A stretch of 23,740 nucleotides of DNA from the NCBI GenBank assembly GCA_946480245.1, contig CAMLIZ010000061.1:1-23740 (forward strand), read 5' to 3'. The stretch's first letter is position 1, and the number at the start of each line of letters is the position of its first letter. The DNA comes from an uncultured Pseudomonadota bacterium (GTDB lineage Bacteria; Pseudomonadota; Gammaproteobacteria; Burkholderiales; Burkholderiaceae). The position numbers and the translations under genes were made by a program. Of this stretch, positions 15,505 to 23,698 are shown in pieces. The notes beneath the pieces are model-generated. The model was not told where the DNA came from, did not search any database, and saw only the letters and a program-made list of their open reading frames with translations.

Positions 15505-16179
15505 TCAGAAGCTGTAGCCCACGCACACGGTGTAGACCACCGGGTTGAACTTGATGTGGGTCGTGCGCAGGATGTCGCCCCCCGGCGTGGAGGTGGTGGC
15601 CTTCAGGTCACTTTGCACGTCGGCATAGGCGACGGTGCCCACCAGCGACCACTTGTTGTCGATGCGGTACATGCCCCCCGCGTGCACGGCCGCGCCCCAG
15701 GAGTCGGACAGCTCGATCTTGGTCGGCCCGCCGCTGGCAAGGTCGCCGCCGGCCGTGCTGCGCGCACCGGTGAAGTGGGTGTAGTTGAGACCCGCGCCGA
15801 CGAACGGTTCGAGCGCGCCGAACGGCTGGAAGTGATAGTTCACGAACAGCGTGGGCGACACCTGCTTCACCGACGACAGCTGGCCGAAGGGTTGAATGAA
15901 CCCTTCGCCGTAGGTCTTGTGCCGTGGCGGAATGCCGAGGGCGGCCTCCACGCTCCACTGCGGCTTGAAGCGGTAGGTGTAGCCGAAGCCGATGGTGGAG
16001 GCGTCCTTCACCTCGATCTGGGCACCCGGGTCCGGCACCGGCGGACCGCCGGCCAGGGCCGGCGCCGAACTGTGCAGGTCGATGTAGGCGCCGCCCAGGT
16101 ACACGGTGCTCGATTGGGCGCATGCGCCAGCAGCAGCGAAGGCCAGCGACGCCGCCGCGATCAGGGAAATCTTGTTCAT
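15505..16179 (-). CDS. OmpW-family outer membrane protein
   Basis: This 224-residue outer-membrane beta-barrel protein has a signal peptide, MNKISLIAAASLAFAAAGACAQ. Alternating strands include TVYLGGAYIDL, STIGFGYTYRFKPQWSVEAALGIPP, VSPTLFVNYHFQPFGALEPFVGAGLNY and GMYRIDNKWSLVGTVAYADV, and the protein ends in the YSF terminus needed by the barrel assembly machinery. OmpW proteins are eight-stranded narrow channels associated with small hydrophobic compounds. ATG 16179 is preferred over a TTG two codons upstream. It lies 33 bases downstream of the lipase gene stop, so the two may be co-transcribed. No clear Shine-Dalgarno is present. Confidence 0.9.
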   Translation of the reverse strand: MNKISLIAAASLAFAAAGACAQSSTVYLGGAYIDLHSSAPALAGGPPVPDPGAQIEVKDASTIGFGYTYRFKPQWSVEAALGIPPRHKTYGEGFIQPFGQLSSVKQVSPTLFVNYHFQPFGALEPFVGAGLNYTHFTGARSTAGGDLASGGPTKIELSDSWGAAVHAGGMYRIDNKWSLVGTVAYADVQSDLKATTSTPGGDILRTTHIKFNPVVYTVCVGYSF

Positions 16180-16212
16180 GGGCAAGTCTTTCGTTCGCGT
16201 GGGAGCGGCGTC

Positions 16213-17628
16213 TTACAGCGCCGAGAAGAAGCCGCGCGCCAGCGCGCTGCAGAACGGGGGAACCAGCGTGCCGTGGTATTCAGCCGTCGCATTGGCGCCG
16301 GCCGCCGCCTTGGCTTGCTGGAAGCCGCCGTAGACCAAGTCGCCGGCCGTCCCCGCGGGCAGGGAGGCCCGATCCTCGAGGTTGAAGGCCGGCACCGTCA
16401 CGCCCTGCGTGGCGAACAGCTGCTGAGCCACAGGCGCATTGAGCGCCCAGAACACGGTGGGGTCATTGGCGCCGCCGCACAGCACCATCGGTGCCTTGGG
16501 CTTCCACACGATCGGCGTGGCGCCATCCATGCCGACCAGCGTGTTGGTGACCGAGTCCTTGCGGTAGTTGGACGCTGCGTAGCCGGTGGCGAAGGCGTCC
16601 GTCAGCAGGCCGCCGGTGCCGAAGAGCTTGGTGAACGTGGTGTCCGGTGGCAGCTTGCCCTCCTGCAGGAGCGTGGACACCGGCGTGTCCGTCGGGAACA
16701 GGGTCTCGGCGGTCAGGTCGTAGGGGCTCTGGTAGACGTCGGACGGCTTGGTGTAGACGTTGCCGTAGGACTTCTGATAGCTGGTGATCAGCAGCGGGAT
16801 GAAGATCGTTGCGCCCGCGTTCACGTGCTGGTTTGCGGTGGTGGCGGTCGGGTCCGCCGGCGTGATGTAGTCACCGAAGCCGACCAGGTTGTAGGGCCCC
16901 GACATGGGCGCTGCACCCGTCACCGTGAACTCGGACGAGTAGTCGCGCTCGATCACCTTTTGCGTGGCCATCGCCACGTGGCCGCCTTGCGAATACCCGC
17001 TGATGAACAGCTTGCTGGACGGCGTGACCGTGCTCGCAGCCGCCAGGTGCGCCTCGGCCGCGCGCAGGCCGTCGACCATGTCCACCGCCTGCGCTTCGGC
17101 GTTCAGGTAGGGGTGGTAGCTGAGCGAGGAGCGGTCATAGCCCAGGTAGTTGGGCGCGACCACGATGTAGCCCTGCGCCGCGAACATCGCCATGATCAGC
17201 GAGCCTTCGCCGCCGCCGGCATTGTTGTAGTCGCCGGTGGTGGTGTTCACCGACACGTCCGCGATGTTGTACGACTTGACCGTGGTGGTCCCGTGCGCGT
17301 AAAGCAGCACCGGGCGGTTGCCTGTGCAATTGGCCCCCGTGCCCGAGGGCACGAACACGGCTTCCGATGCGGTGGCGGCGGCACCGCTGGGGTCGCGGGT
17401 GACATACAGCACGTAGCGGATGTCGACGTTGCAGGCTGCAGGGCCGGTCAAGCCCTGGATACCGGACGCGGTGGTGCCTTGGTCGATTTGCGCGGTGGTG
17501 GCCTGGCCCGCCAGCTGCGCCGTCACGATGGTGCCGCGGCTCGGCGGCGGATCGTCGCCACCACCGCCACACGCCGCCAACATCGCGCTGACCACGACGG
17601 TCAACGCGCCTGCATGAATTCTGTTCAT
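16213..17628 (-). CDS. Secreted alpha/beta-hydrolase lipoprotein (lipase/esterase-like)
   Basis: The 471-residue product has a lipoprotein signal, MNRIHAGALTVVVSAMLAAC with acylated Cys20, then a Gly/Asp/Pro linker. The hydrolase core has LYAHGTT near 109 (oxyanion-hole type HG), GYIVVAPNYLGYD, and the nucleophile elbow ISGYSQGG with Ser213. LCGGANDPTVFW and a late AEYHGTLVPPF are likely to supply Asp and His. This architecture is that of secretory lipase/prolyl-oligopeptidase-like hydrolases; the substrate could be an ester, lipid or polyester. ATG 17628 is chosen over a TTG nine codons upstream, with AGGGG nearby. A promoter and a near-perfect operator palindrome precede it, so it is probably induced through a TetR-type repressor encoded elsewhere. 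Confidence 0.85.
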   Translation of the reverse strand: MNRIHAGALTVVVSAMLAACGGGGDDPPPSRGTIVTAQLAGQATTAQIDQGTTASGIQGLTGPAACNVDIRYVLYVTRDPSGAAATASEAVFVPSGTGANCTGNRPVLLYAHGTTTVKSYNIADVSVNTTTGDYNNAGGGEGSLIMAMFAAQGYIVVAPNYLGYDRSSLSYHPYLNAEAQAVDMVDGLRAAEAHLAAASTVTPSSKLFISGYSQGGHVAMATQKVIERDYSSEFTVTGAAPMSGPYNLVGFGDYITPADPTATTANQHVNAGATIFIPLLITSYQKSYGNVYTKPSDVYQSPYDLTAETLFPTDTPVSTLLQEGKLPPDTTFTKLFGTGGLLTDAFATGYAASNYRKDSVTNTLVGMDGATPIVWKPKAPMVLCGGANDPTVFWALNAPVAQQLFATQGVTVPAFNLEDRASLPAGTAGDLVYGGFQQAKAAAGANATAEYHGTLVPPFCSALARGFFSAL

Positions 17629-17668
17629 TGAAGCAACCCCTTGCGGACCAACCAAGAAGAATCAAACA

Positions 17669-17692
17669 AAAAGCGAACGCTCGTTCGCTTTT
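17669..17692 (-). promoter_or_regulatory. Operator-like palindrome upstream of the lipase gene
   Basis: AAAAGCGAACG (17669-17679) and CGTTCGCTTTT (17682-17692) form perfect 11-base arms around two bases. The core GAACG-N2-CGTTC resembles operators of TetR-family repressors of lipid genes. It lies between the candidate -10 and the start codon, where a bound repressor would block transcription. No TetR gene is in the window. Confidence 0.55.
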
Positions 17693-17701
17693 CTCCGGAC
17701 C

Positions 17702-17707
17702 ACTATA
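17702..17707 (-). promoter_or_regulatory. TATAGT -10 of the lipase promoter
   Basis: On the minus strand TATAGT is preceded, 18 bases upstream, by TTCGGA as a weak -35. Transcription would start near 17695, just before the palindrome. This is the most AT-rich part of the intergenic region. Confidence 0.5.
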
Positions 17708-17780
17708 CGGCTGCGCTTTCACAGGTCCGAACCGGGGAAACCCGGCAATGGATGGGCGTCTCTAGGGCCCGATCGCCCAA

Positions 17781-17810
17781 CGCAAACGCCGCCCGAAGGC
17801 GGCGTTTGCG
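17781..17810 (-). terminator. Strong hairpin with UUCG loop after the SGNH-like gene
   Basis: Thirteen perfectly paired bases (CGCAAACGCCGCC with GGCGGCGTTTGCG) close a four-base loop. Read from the minus strand the RNA loop is C(UUCG)G, an exceptionally stable tetraloop. It begins 20 bases after the stop at 17830. Only TT follows, so termination may be incomplete or the hairpin may protect the 3' end. A smaller CCGGG-GAAA-CCCGG hairpin lies at 17732-17745. Confidence 0.7.
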
Positions 17811-17829
17811 GCATGCGGCGCGACGCGCT

Positions 17830-18840
17830 TCAGAACGGATTGTTCACGGCGCGCGACGCTGCCGACGCGCCGATGCTCGATTGCGCCGTGGGGCCGAGCT
17901 GCCAGTTGCCGGCCCACAGGTAGTCGGTGGCCGTGACTGTGTTGCCCGCCGCGTCGGGGGTCGCGATCAAGCTGCTGGTGGTGCAACCGAGCAGCGCGCT
18001 CACGGCCGGGTTCTGGCACACCGCACTGTCCACGTTCACCAGGCCGTATGCCGCCGGGAACTGCACCAGGGACTGCACCACCGCGTCACCAAAGACCAGG
18101 CCGATCAGGTGGCCGTCGTTGATCAAGTTCAGCTGCATCGACACGTTGAATGCGGTGGTCAGCCGGGTCAGCAACGCCGCGCGGCCCGCGCCGTTGGCGG
18201 CGTCTTCACTCTTCGCGAACGGCGAAAAACCGAGATCGGGGATGCGCGTGATGATCACCTTGGCGCCCGTCACCGCGATGCGGTTGGCCACATCGGCCAG
18301 CGCCTTGCCACGCGCCGTGGCGAGGGTGGCCAGGTCGTCGGCCGAGGTGGTCGGGTATTGCGCATACAGGGCCAGCAGATCGTTCTGGCCCGCCATGATC
18401 GTGACGATGTCCTTGCTCGTGAACTGGCCGGTGGCGAGGAAGTTGTCCACCTGCGTCTGCACGGCAGCCACGTCGGCGCCGGCCTGCGCAAGGATCTGGC
18501 CGCTGGTGGTGGTGGCCGTGCCGGGGCACTCGGCGAACACGAGGTTGAATGCACCGGCGACCGACTGGATCCACAGCGGATCCGCCGCACAGTTGATCGT
18601 GGTGGTGGCGTTGCCCGCGCTGTCCAGCGTGAACGCGTTGACGGTGTACTTGGCGCCCACCTGCCCGGCGGTCGTGTCCTGGTTGATCACGTTGTTCTCG
18701 TCGCCGAACGAGAGGATGCGGTTCGGCACGAAACGCTCCACCTGCGTGCCGCCGCCGCAACCGGCCAACGTGACCAACGCGGCGCACAGCGCGCCGCCGA
18801 CGCGGCGCTGCCAGGTCGCCTTGATGCCTCTGAACTTCAT
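17830..18840 (-). CDS. SGNH/GDSL-like lipoprotein with degenerate catalytic motifs
   Basis: The 336-residue lipoprotein has lipobox LAGC with Cys28. It follows the SGNH/GDSL block order: block I RILSFGDENN (41-50), block III IMAGQND (148-154), then KVIITRIPDLGFSPFA, and a block V-like tail DYLWAGNWQLGPTAQ starting at 306. In active members block I is GDS and block V is D-x-x-H. Here the Ser position is Glu48, and the aligned Asp and His positions appear to be Gly311 and Gln314, while Gln-Asn-Asp of block III is kept. It may be a non-catalytic or altered member. ATG 18840 has GGAG five bases upstream. The start is 36 bases after the Sua5 stop, so read-through from purE-purK-Sua5 is possible. 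Confidence 0.75.
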   Translation of the reverse strand: MKFRGIKATWQRRVGGALCAALVTLAGCGGGTQVERFVPNRILSFGDENNVINQDTTAGQVGAKYTVNAFTLDSAGNATTTINCAADPLWIQSVAGAFNLVFAECPGTATTTSGQILAQAGADVAAVQTQVDNFLATGQFTSKDIVTIMAGQNDLLALYAQYPTTSADDLATLATARGKALADVANRIAVTGAKVIITRIPDLGFSPFAKSEDAANGAGRAALLTRLTTAFNVSMQLNLINDGHLIGLVFGDAVVQSLVQFPAAYGLVNVDSAVCQNPAVSALLGCTTSSLIATPDAAGNTVTATDYLWAGNWQLGPTAQSSIGASAASRAVNNPF

Positions 18841-18876
18841 TCAATCTCCAGACATGCCGGGCTGCGCATCGCGGCG

Positions 18877-19866
18877 TCAGGCCGCCGCCGCACGCTGCAG
18901 CCGGTCGCGCACGCCGTCCCATTCGGGCGTGTCGGGCGGCTGCTCCACCCAGATCAGCTGCACGCCTCGCGCATCGAGTTCGCGCAGCACCGAGAACAAC
19001 TCCTGAGCCGCCCGTGCCGCCTGCTGCGGCATCCTGCGGTGCTCTACAACGCCTGCCGCCGGCGGCGGGACGACCGTGCGGGAATATACCGCCAGGGTCG
19101 CCGCCGCCCCGGGGGCAAGGGCGGTCAGCGCCTGCGCCAGCGCACCGGCCTCCATCAGCCGCACACGCGCATTGGGAGCGTAGTGCGACGCCAAGGTTCC
19201 GGAGGCACGCGGCGCGGTGGCGTCGGCGTCATGCAGCGGCTCGCCGGCCGCGGCTTCGACCTGCGCGCGCGTCAACACGCCCGGCCGCAGCAGCACGGCA
19301 TGGCCGCGCGTGCAATCGACGATCGCGGATTCGATGCCCACCGGGCACGCCCCGCCGTCCAGCACCAACAGGTCGGCGCCGAACTCGTCGGCCACATGCT
19401 GCGCGGTGGTGGGGCTGACGCGACCGAAGCGATTGGCACTCGGCGCTGCCACGCCCGGCACCCCGCGCTGGGCAGCAGCAAGCAGCAGGGCATGGGCCAC
19501 CGGGTGCGCGGGGCAACGCAGCCCGATGCTCGCCTGTCCGCCCGCAGCCGCACCTGCGCAATCGGCGCGGCGCGGAACGATCACGGTGAGCGGCCCGGGC
19601 CAGAAGGCCTGCATCAGCCGTTGCGCCAAGGGCGACAGCACGGCCGCGAAAGCCCGCGCCGCCGCGCTGTCGGGCACATGCACGATCAACGGGTGGTCGG
19701 CCGGCCGGCCCTTGGCGGCAAAGATGCCGGCAACGGCCGCATCGTCGTCGGCACGCGCTCCCAGCCCGTACACCGTTTCGGTAGGAAACGCGACCAGGCC
19801 ACCGGCCGCCAGCCGATCGGCAGCCTGCGCGATCGCGGCGAGGTCGTGGCCCGGCAACAGCGGCAT
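18877..19866 (-). CDS. L-threonylcarbamoyladenylate synthase (Sua5/YrdC type)
   Basis: The enzyme makes threonylcarbamoyl-AMP from threonine, bicarbonate and ATP for tRNA t6A37. The 329-residue length indicates the long Sua5 form: a YrdC domain (FPTETVYGLGARAD at 27-40, KGRPADHPL from 52, SANRFGRVSPT from 143) and a linker containing SGTLASHYAPNARV. A C-terminal Sua5 domain ends near RDRLQRAAAA. ATG 19866 lies seven bases after the purK stop with no Shine-Dalgarno, so translation is probably coupled. A frame extending further upstream is a shadow inside purK. With TsaB in the same window, two of the four t6A proteins are encoded here, in separate operons. Confidence 0.92.
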   Translation of the reverse strand: MPLLPGHDLAAIAQAADRLAAGGLVAFPTETVYGLGARADDDAAVAGIFAAKGRPADHPLIVHVPDSAAARAFAAVLSPLAQRLMQAFWPGPLTVIVPRRADCAGAAAGGQASIGLRCPAHPVAHALLLAAAQRGVPGVAAPSANRFGRVSPTTAQHVADEFGADLLVLDGGACPVGIESAIVDCTRGHAVLLRPGVLTRAQVEAAAGEPLHDADATAPRASGTLASHYAPNARVRLMEAGALAQALTALAPGAAATLAVYSRTVVPPPAAGVVEHRRMPQQAARAAQELFSVLRELDARGVQLIWVEQPPDTPEWDGVRDRLQRAAAA

Positions 19867-19873
19867 CGAACGG

Positions 19874-21040
19874 TCAGAACGACGGCAGGCCGAGGCGCTC
19901 GGCCGCCTGCAACGCCACTGCGCGCGCTGCCTGCGCGTCAGCGGCGGTGACCGTGAGGTGTCCCATCTTGCGGCCGCGCCGCGCGCTGGCCTTGCCGTAC
20001 AGATGCAGGTGCACGCCGGGCAGCGCCAACACCTCGTGCCACGGCGGCGTGCGCTCGGTGCCGGCCGCATCGAACCACAGGTCGCCGAGCAGGTTGAGCA
20101 TGACGGCCGGCGAATGCAGCCGGGGTGCCACCAGCGGCAGGCCGGCCAGCGTGCGCACCTGCAGCTCGAACTGCGAGACGTCGCAGGCATCGATGCTGTG
20201 GTGGCCCGAGTTGTGCGGGCGCGGCGCCATCTCGTTGGCGACCAGCTGACCGTCGCTCAGCACGAAGAATTCCACGCACAGCACACCCACGTAGTCCATC
20301 GACGCGGCGATGCGCTGTGCGCATTGCACCGCCTGCGCTTGCAGTGCGGTGCTCACGTCGGGTGCCGGCACCTGTGTGACCGCGAGGATGCCGTCACGGT
20401 GCAGGTTCTGCTGCACCGGCAGGTGCACGGCATGGCCGTGCGCATTGCGCGCCACGATCACGCTCAGCTCGAGCGCCAGCGGCAGCATCTTCTCCAGCAC
20501 GCAGGGCACCTGCCTGAGCGCGCGCCAGGCCTGCGCCAGCTCGTCGGCATTGCGCACGCGCACCTGGCCCTTGCCGTCGTAGCCCATGCGCGCGGTCTTC
20601 AGGATGCCGGGCAGCAGGTCGCCCTGCACCGCCTGCAGCTGCGCCTCGGTCTCGATCACCGCATGCGGCGCACAGGGCACGCCACAACGCACGAACTGCG
20701 CCTTCTCGGCCGCGCGGTCCTGGCACACCGCCACCGCCGCAGCGGCGGGCGACACCGCCCGGCGCGCGGCCAGCGTGGCCAAGGCGTCGGCGGGCACATT
20801 CTCGAATTCCGTGGTCACAGCGGCGCAGCAGTCGGCCAGGCGCTGCAGGCCCTGTGCGTCGAGGTAGTCGGTGCGCACCTGCTGGTCCGCCGCGGCACCG
20901 GCCGGGCTGGCGGCATCGGGGTCGAGCACCGCCACCGCATAGCCCATGGCCTGCGCCGCGTGCACGAACATGCGGCCGAGCTGCCCCCCGCCGAGTACCC
21001 CAAGCGTCGCGCCCGGCAGCACAGGCACCGCTGCGCTCAC
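19874..21040 (-). CDS. purK: 5-(carboxyamino)imidazole ribonucleotide synthase
   Basis: PurK uses ATP and bicarbonate to carboxylate AIR to N5-CAIR in purine synthesis. The 388-residue ATP-grasp protein begins [13 protein letters not shown] (13-25) and continues with [26 protein letters not shown] (ATP-binding loop), [12 protein letters not shown] and [24 protein letters not shown], all diagnostic. GTG 21040 overlaps the purE stop as GTGA, with AGGAG five bases upstream inside purE. The protein it hands its unstable product to is made by the coupled upstream gene, which suits substrate passing. Confidence 0.96.
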   Translation of the reverse strand: MSAAVPVLPGATLGVLGGGQLGRMFVHAAQAMGYAVAVLDPDAASPAGAAADQQVRTDYLDAQGLQRLADCCAAVTTEFENVPADALATLAARRAVSPAAAAVAVCQDRAAEKAQFVRCGVPCAPHAVIETEAQLQAVQGDLLPGILKTARMGYDGKGQVRVRNADELAQAWRALRQVPCVLEKMLPLALELSVIVARNAHGHAVHLPVQQNLHRDGILAVTQVPAPDVSTALQAQAVQCAQRIAASMDYVGVLCVEFFVLSDGQLVANEMAPRPHNSGHHSIDACDVSQFELQVRTLAGLPLVAPRLHSPAVMLNLLGDLWFDAAGTERTPPWHEVLALPGVHLHLYGKASARRGRKMGHLTVTAADAQAARAVALQAAERLGLPSF

Positions 21041-21546
21041 TTCAACTCCTGCGTCATCGCGCGTGCCGCCTCGGTCTGCGCACTGCGGAAGGCTTGCAGC
21101 CTGTCGCGCAGCGCCGCATCGTGATTGGCCAGCATCGCCACCGCGAACAGCGCAGCGTTGGCCGCGCCGGCGGTGCCGATCGCGAAGGTGGCCACCGGCA
21201 CGCCCTTGGGCATCTGGACGATCGAATGCAGTGAATCCACACCCTGCAGGTGCCGGCTGGCCACCGGCACGCCGAGCACCGGCACCAGGGTCTTCGCGGC
21301 CAGCATGCCAGGCAGGTGCGCCGCCCCGCCGGCGCCCGCGATGATCGCCTTCAGCCCACGTGCGGCGGCGCCTTCCGCATACGCGAACATCTCGTCCGGC
21401 ATGCGGTGTGCGGAGACCACACGCGCTTCATGCGGGATGCCGAAGTCGGCGAGAATCTGGGCCGCATGCTTCAGGGTGTCCCAGTCGCTGCTGGAGCCCA
21501 TCACCACGCCGACCACGCAAGGGGCGCCTGTCTGTACGGACTCCAA
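21037..21546 (-). CDS. purE: N5-carboxyaminoimidazole ribonucleotide mutase
   Basis: PurE class I rearranges N5-CAIR to CAIR. Taking TTG 21546 as start gives 169 residues. Core motifs are [13 protein letters not shown] (13-25), [10 protein letters not shown] (45-54), [15 protein letters not shown] and [11 protein letters not shown]. No ATG precedes the first conserved strand, and an internal ATG (residue 16) would delete the substrate-binding start. The TTG has GGAG eight bases upstream and is the best candidate; a GTG at residue 11 is a less likely alternative. A TACAAT -10 at 21587-21582 would give a leader of about 30 bases. It heads purE-purK-Sua5. Confidence 0.93.
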   Translation of the reverse strand: MESVQTGAPCVVGVVMGSSSDWDTLKHAAQILADFGIPHEARVVSAHRMPDEMFAYAEGAAARGLKAIIAGAGGAAHLPGMLAAKTLVPVLGVPVASRHLQGVDSLHSIVQMPKGVPVATFAIGTAGAANAALFAVAMLANHDAALRDRLQAFRSAQTEAARAMTQELK

Positions 21547-21581
21547 AGGCTCGCTCCGCGGGGGCTGAAAGAGAACCTTGA

Positions 21582-21587
21582 ATTGTA
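21582..21587 (-). promoter_or_regulatory. TACAAT -10 for purE in the purE/cnoX gap
   Basis: TACAAT on the minus strand lies 35 bases before the purE TTG. A possible plus-strand -10 for cnoX, TTGAAT at 21578-21583, overlaps it, so the two promoters may compete. No PurR-like operator was recognised. Confidence 0.45.
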
Positions 21588-21612
21588 GGCCGCGCGCTCC
21601 AACGTCTCGCCC

Positions 21613-22554
21613 ATGATCGACATCACCCTCCAAAACTTCGAAGCCGAACTGATCCAGGCATCTCTTCAGCAGCCGGTGCTGCTCGATATCTGGGCGCCGT
21701 GGTGCGGCCCCTGCCGCACGCTGGGGCCGATGCTCGAGAAGCTGGAGGTCGAGTACGCCGGCCGCTTCAAGCTCGCCAAGCTCAACAGCGACGAGCAGCC
21801 GGAGATCGCCGGCCAGTTGAGCCAGGCCTTCGGCGTGCGCTCGATCCCGTTCTGCGTGATGTTCGTCGGCGGCCAGCCGGTGGACGGCTTCGTCGGCGCA
21901 CTGCCGGAGCCGCAGATCCGAGAGTTCCTCGACAAGCACGTGCCGAGCGTCGCCGAGCTCGAAGCCGAGGAGCAGACCGAGGAGGCCGTGGGCCTGGCGG
22001 CCCAGGGCGATACCGACAGCGCACTCGACCGGCTGCAGCAGGCCGTCGCGATCGACCCGGGCAACGACACGGTGCGCTGCGAATACGTGAAGCTGCTGAT
22101 CGAGCAGGGGCACGTCGCGCAGGCGCGCCAGGCCTGGGAGCCGGTCGCGAGCAAGGCGCTGCTGGACGTGCGCATCGCGGCACTCGGCCAATGGCTGCAA
22201 GCCTGCGAGCAGGCGCCGCAGGCGCGCAGCGCCGACGCCCTGGCCGCTGCCATCGCCGCAAACCGGCGCGATTTCGCGGCCCGCTTCGAACTCGCGCAAA
22301 GCCACTTCGCGGCCGGCCGCTTCACCGAAGCGATGGACGAACTGCTCGAGATCATCATGCGCGACAAGGCCTGGAACGACGAGGCCGCGCGCAAGACCTA
22401 CGTGGCCATCCTGGAGCTGATGGCCAAGCCGGCGCCGAAGGCGGCCGCGACCGAGGCCAAGGGCGCGCTCGAGGTCACCGGCAAGGTGGCCGCCGCGTCG
22501 GCCGACCCGGTGGTGGACCAGTACCGGCGCAAGCTCAGCATGGCGCTGTTCTAG
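21613..22554 (+). CDS. cnoX: Thioredoxin-TPR co-chaperone, CnoX (YbbN) type
   Basis: CnoX proteins hold unfolding clients during oxidative stress and hand them to chaperones such as GroEL. The 313-residue protein has an N-terminal thioredoxin domain with [12 protein letters not shown] (Cys31, Cys34) and the cis-Pro SIPF at residue 79. Helical TPR-like repeats follow from about 120, including [20 protein letters not shown] and [20 protein letters not shown]. It has an Ala/Lys/Glu-rich linker and a short tail ending KLSMALF. The intact WCGPC predicts redox activity, unlike the E. coli protein, which lacks a dithiol pair. ATG 21613 has no clear Shine-Dalgarno. It is divergent from purE. Confidence 0.88.
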   Translation: MIDITLQNFEAELIQASLQQPVLLDIWAPWCGPCRTLGPMLEKLEVEYAGRFKLAKLNSDEQPEIAGQLSQAFGVRSIPFCVMFVGGQPVDGFVGALPEPQIREFLDKHVPSVAELEAEEQTEEAVGLAAQGDTDSALDRLQQAVAIDPGNDTVRCEYVKLLIEQGHVAQARQAWEPVASKALLDVRIAALGQWLQACEQAPQARSADALAAAIAANRRDFAARFELAQSHFAAGRFTEAMDELLEIIMRDKAWNDEAARKTYVAILELMAKPAPKAAATEAKGALEVTGKVAAASADPVVDQYRRKLSMALF

Positions 22555-22572
22555 GCGCGGCGGGCTGGGCGG

Positions 22573-23685
22573 TCAGTCGGGTGTGAGCCCCTCCAGCCCC
22601 TGCAGCACGATGTGCAGCGTCTGCACCTGCTGCGCCTGGTAGACCGCGTGATCGCGCTCGGCCTGCACCTGGTGCTGCGCCGCGCGCATCTCGTCACCGA
22701 ACTGCCGGTACAGCTGGGCCAGGCGTGCATGCGCGAGCGCCCGGTCGTCGACCTCCGCGGCCGCCGCGCTCAGGCCCTGGGCGGCCAGTTCGGTTTCCTC
22801 ACGCGCCTCGGCGTGCCGGCCCAGCTGCAGCAGGCACCAGGCGCGGTCGGCCAGCAAGCAAGGCTGCATGCGCTCGCGCCAGCCGGGCTGCAGCCGATCG
22901 CTGTGTCGGTCGATCAGCGTCAGCGCCTCGTCGAACCGGCCCTCCAGCACGAGCAGCTGCGCACGCAGCAACGGCACCAGCCAGTCGAGCGACTGCAAGC
23001 CGATGCCGGCGTCGAAGTTGCCGGCCGAATCCACGCCCATCGCCGCATGCACCGCGTCGCGCTCGACCACGTTGCCGAAGGCCGCCGCCTGCCGCGCCTG
23101 GTCCGCGCGCAGGCCGGCTTGGTTGTACATCGTCGCGCTCAGGCCCACCTCGTCGCCATCGGCCAGTGCATGCTGGCGCGCGGCGGCATACCACGGCTGC
23201 GCCAGATCGAAGCGGCCGGCGTAATGCAAGGCCACGGCAGTCGTGAGACAGGCGCGCCAGCGGGCGCCGTGATGATCGGCGGCGGCCAGGCGCAACGCCT
23301 CGGCACACAGCGCAGCCATGCGCGCCGGTTCATCGCGCAGGTAGTGCGCATGGGCCAGCCACGCGGCACTGAGTGCCTGCAGCGCATGCAGGCCGGCGGC
23401 GGCGCTGAGGGCGTAGGCGCGCTTCAGCCGGTCGTGCGCCACGGCACTGCCGAGGTGGCTGTACTGCTCGATCTGTCCGTCCGCGAGCGCGAGCCACGCG
23501 CTCACCGCCACGTGCGGCTGCTGCGCGAACTGGCGCTGGATGTCCTTCAGCTGGCCACGCGCCAACTCCACCTGCCCGTGACGCCCGAGAAAGCCGGCCC
23601 GCTCTGCGCGCAGGCAGGCCAACTGCACCGGGTCGCGCGTGCGGGCGATGGCCGCATCCAGCCGGGCCAGCAGGCGCGACCGCAT
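22573..23685 (-). CDS. TPR-like helical repeat protein of unknown function
   Basis: The 370-residue protein consists almost wholly of helix pairs, such as LAHAHYLRDEPARMAALCAE, AVALHYAGRFDLAQPWYAAA and LLVLEGRFDEALTLIDRHSD. This spacing of small residues and aromatics is typical of tetratricopeptide repeats. No signal peptide, membrane segment or catalytic domain is visible, and I do not recognise a specific family. Similar helical regions precede GGDEF or kinase domains in signalling proteins, but none is attached here. ATG 23685 is preferred. A GTG at 23727 in the same frame would overlap the preceding gene by 29 bases. It converges on cnoX with 18 bases between stops and follows the partial upstream gene by 13 bases. 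Confidence 0.7.
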   Translation of the reverse strand: MRSRLLARLDAAIARTRDPVQLACLRAERAGFLGRHGQVELARGQLKDIQRQFAQQPHVAVSAWLALADGQIEQYSHLGSAVAHDRLKRAYALSAAAGLHALQALSAAWLAHAHYLRDEPARMAALCAEALRLAAADHHGARWRACLTTAVALHYAGRFDLAQPWYAAARQHALADGDEVGLSATMYNQAGLRADQARQAAAFGNVVERDAVHAAMGVDSAGNFDAGIGLQSLDWLVPLLRAQLLVLEGRFDEALTLIDRHSDRLQPGWRERMQPCLLADRAWCLLQLGRHAEAREETELAAQGLSAAAAEVDDRALAHARLAQLYRQFGDEMRAAQHQVQAERDHAVYQAQQVQTLHIVLQGLEGLTPD

Positions 23686-23698
23686 CCTTGCGCGAACC

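Noticed and set aside
15556..17631. A 691-codon plus-strand frame opposite the OmpW-like and lipase genes
   Set aside because: Both minus-strand genes have signal peptides and clear family motifs; the plus frame does not.
17641..19950. A 769-codon plus-strand frame opposite the SGNH-like and Sua5 genes
   Set aside because: It crosses a terminator hairpin and an operator-like palindrome and reads as Arg/Gly/His-rich noise.
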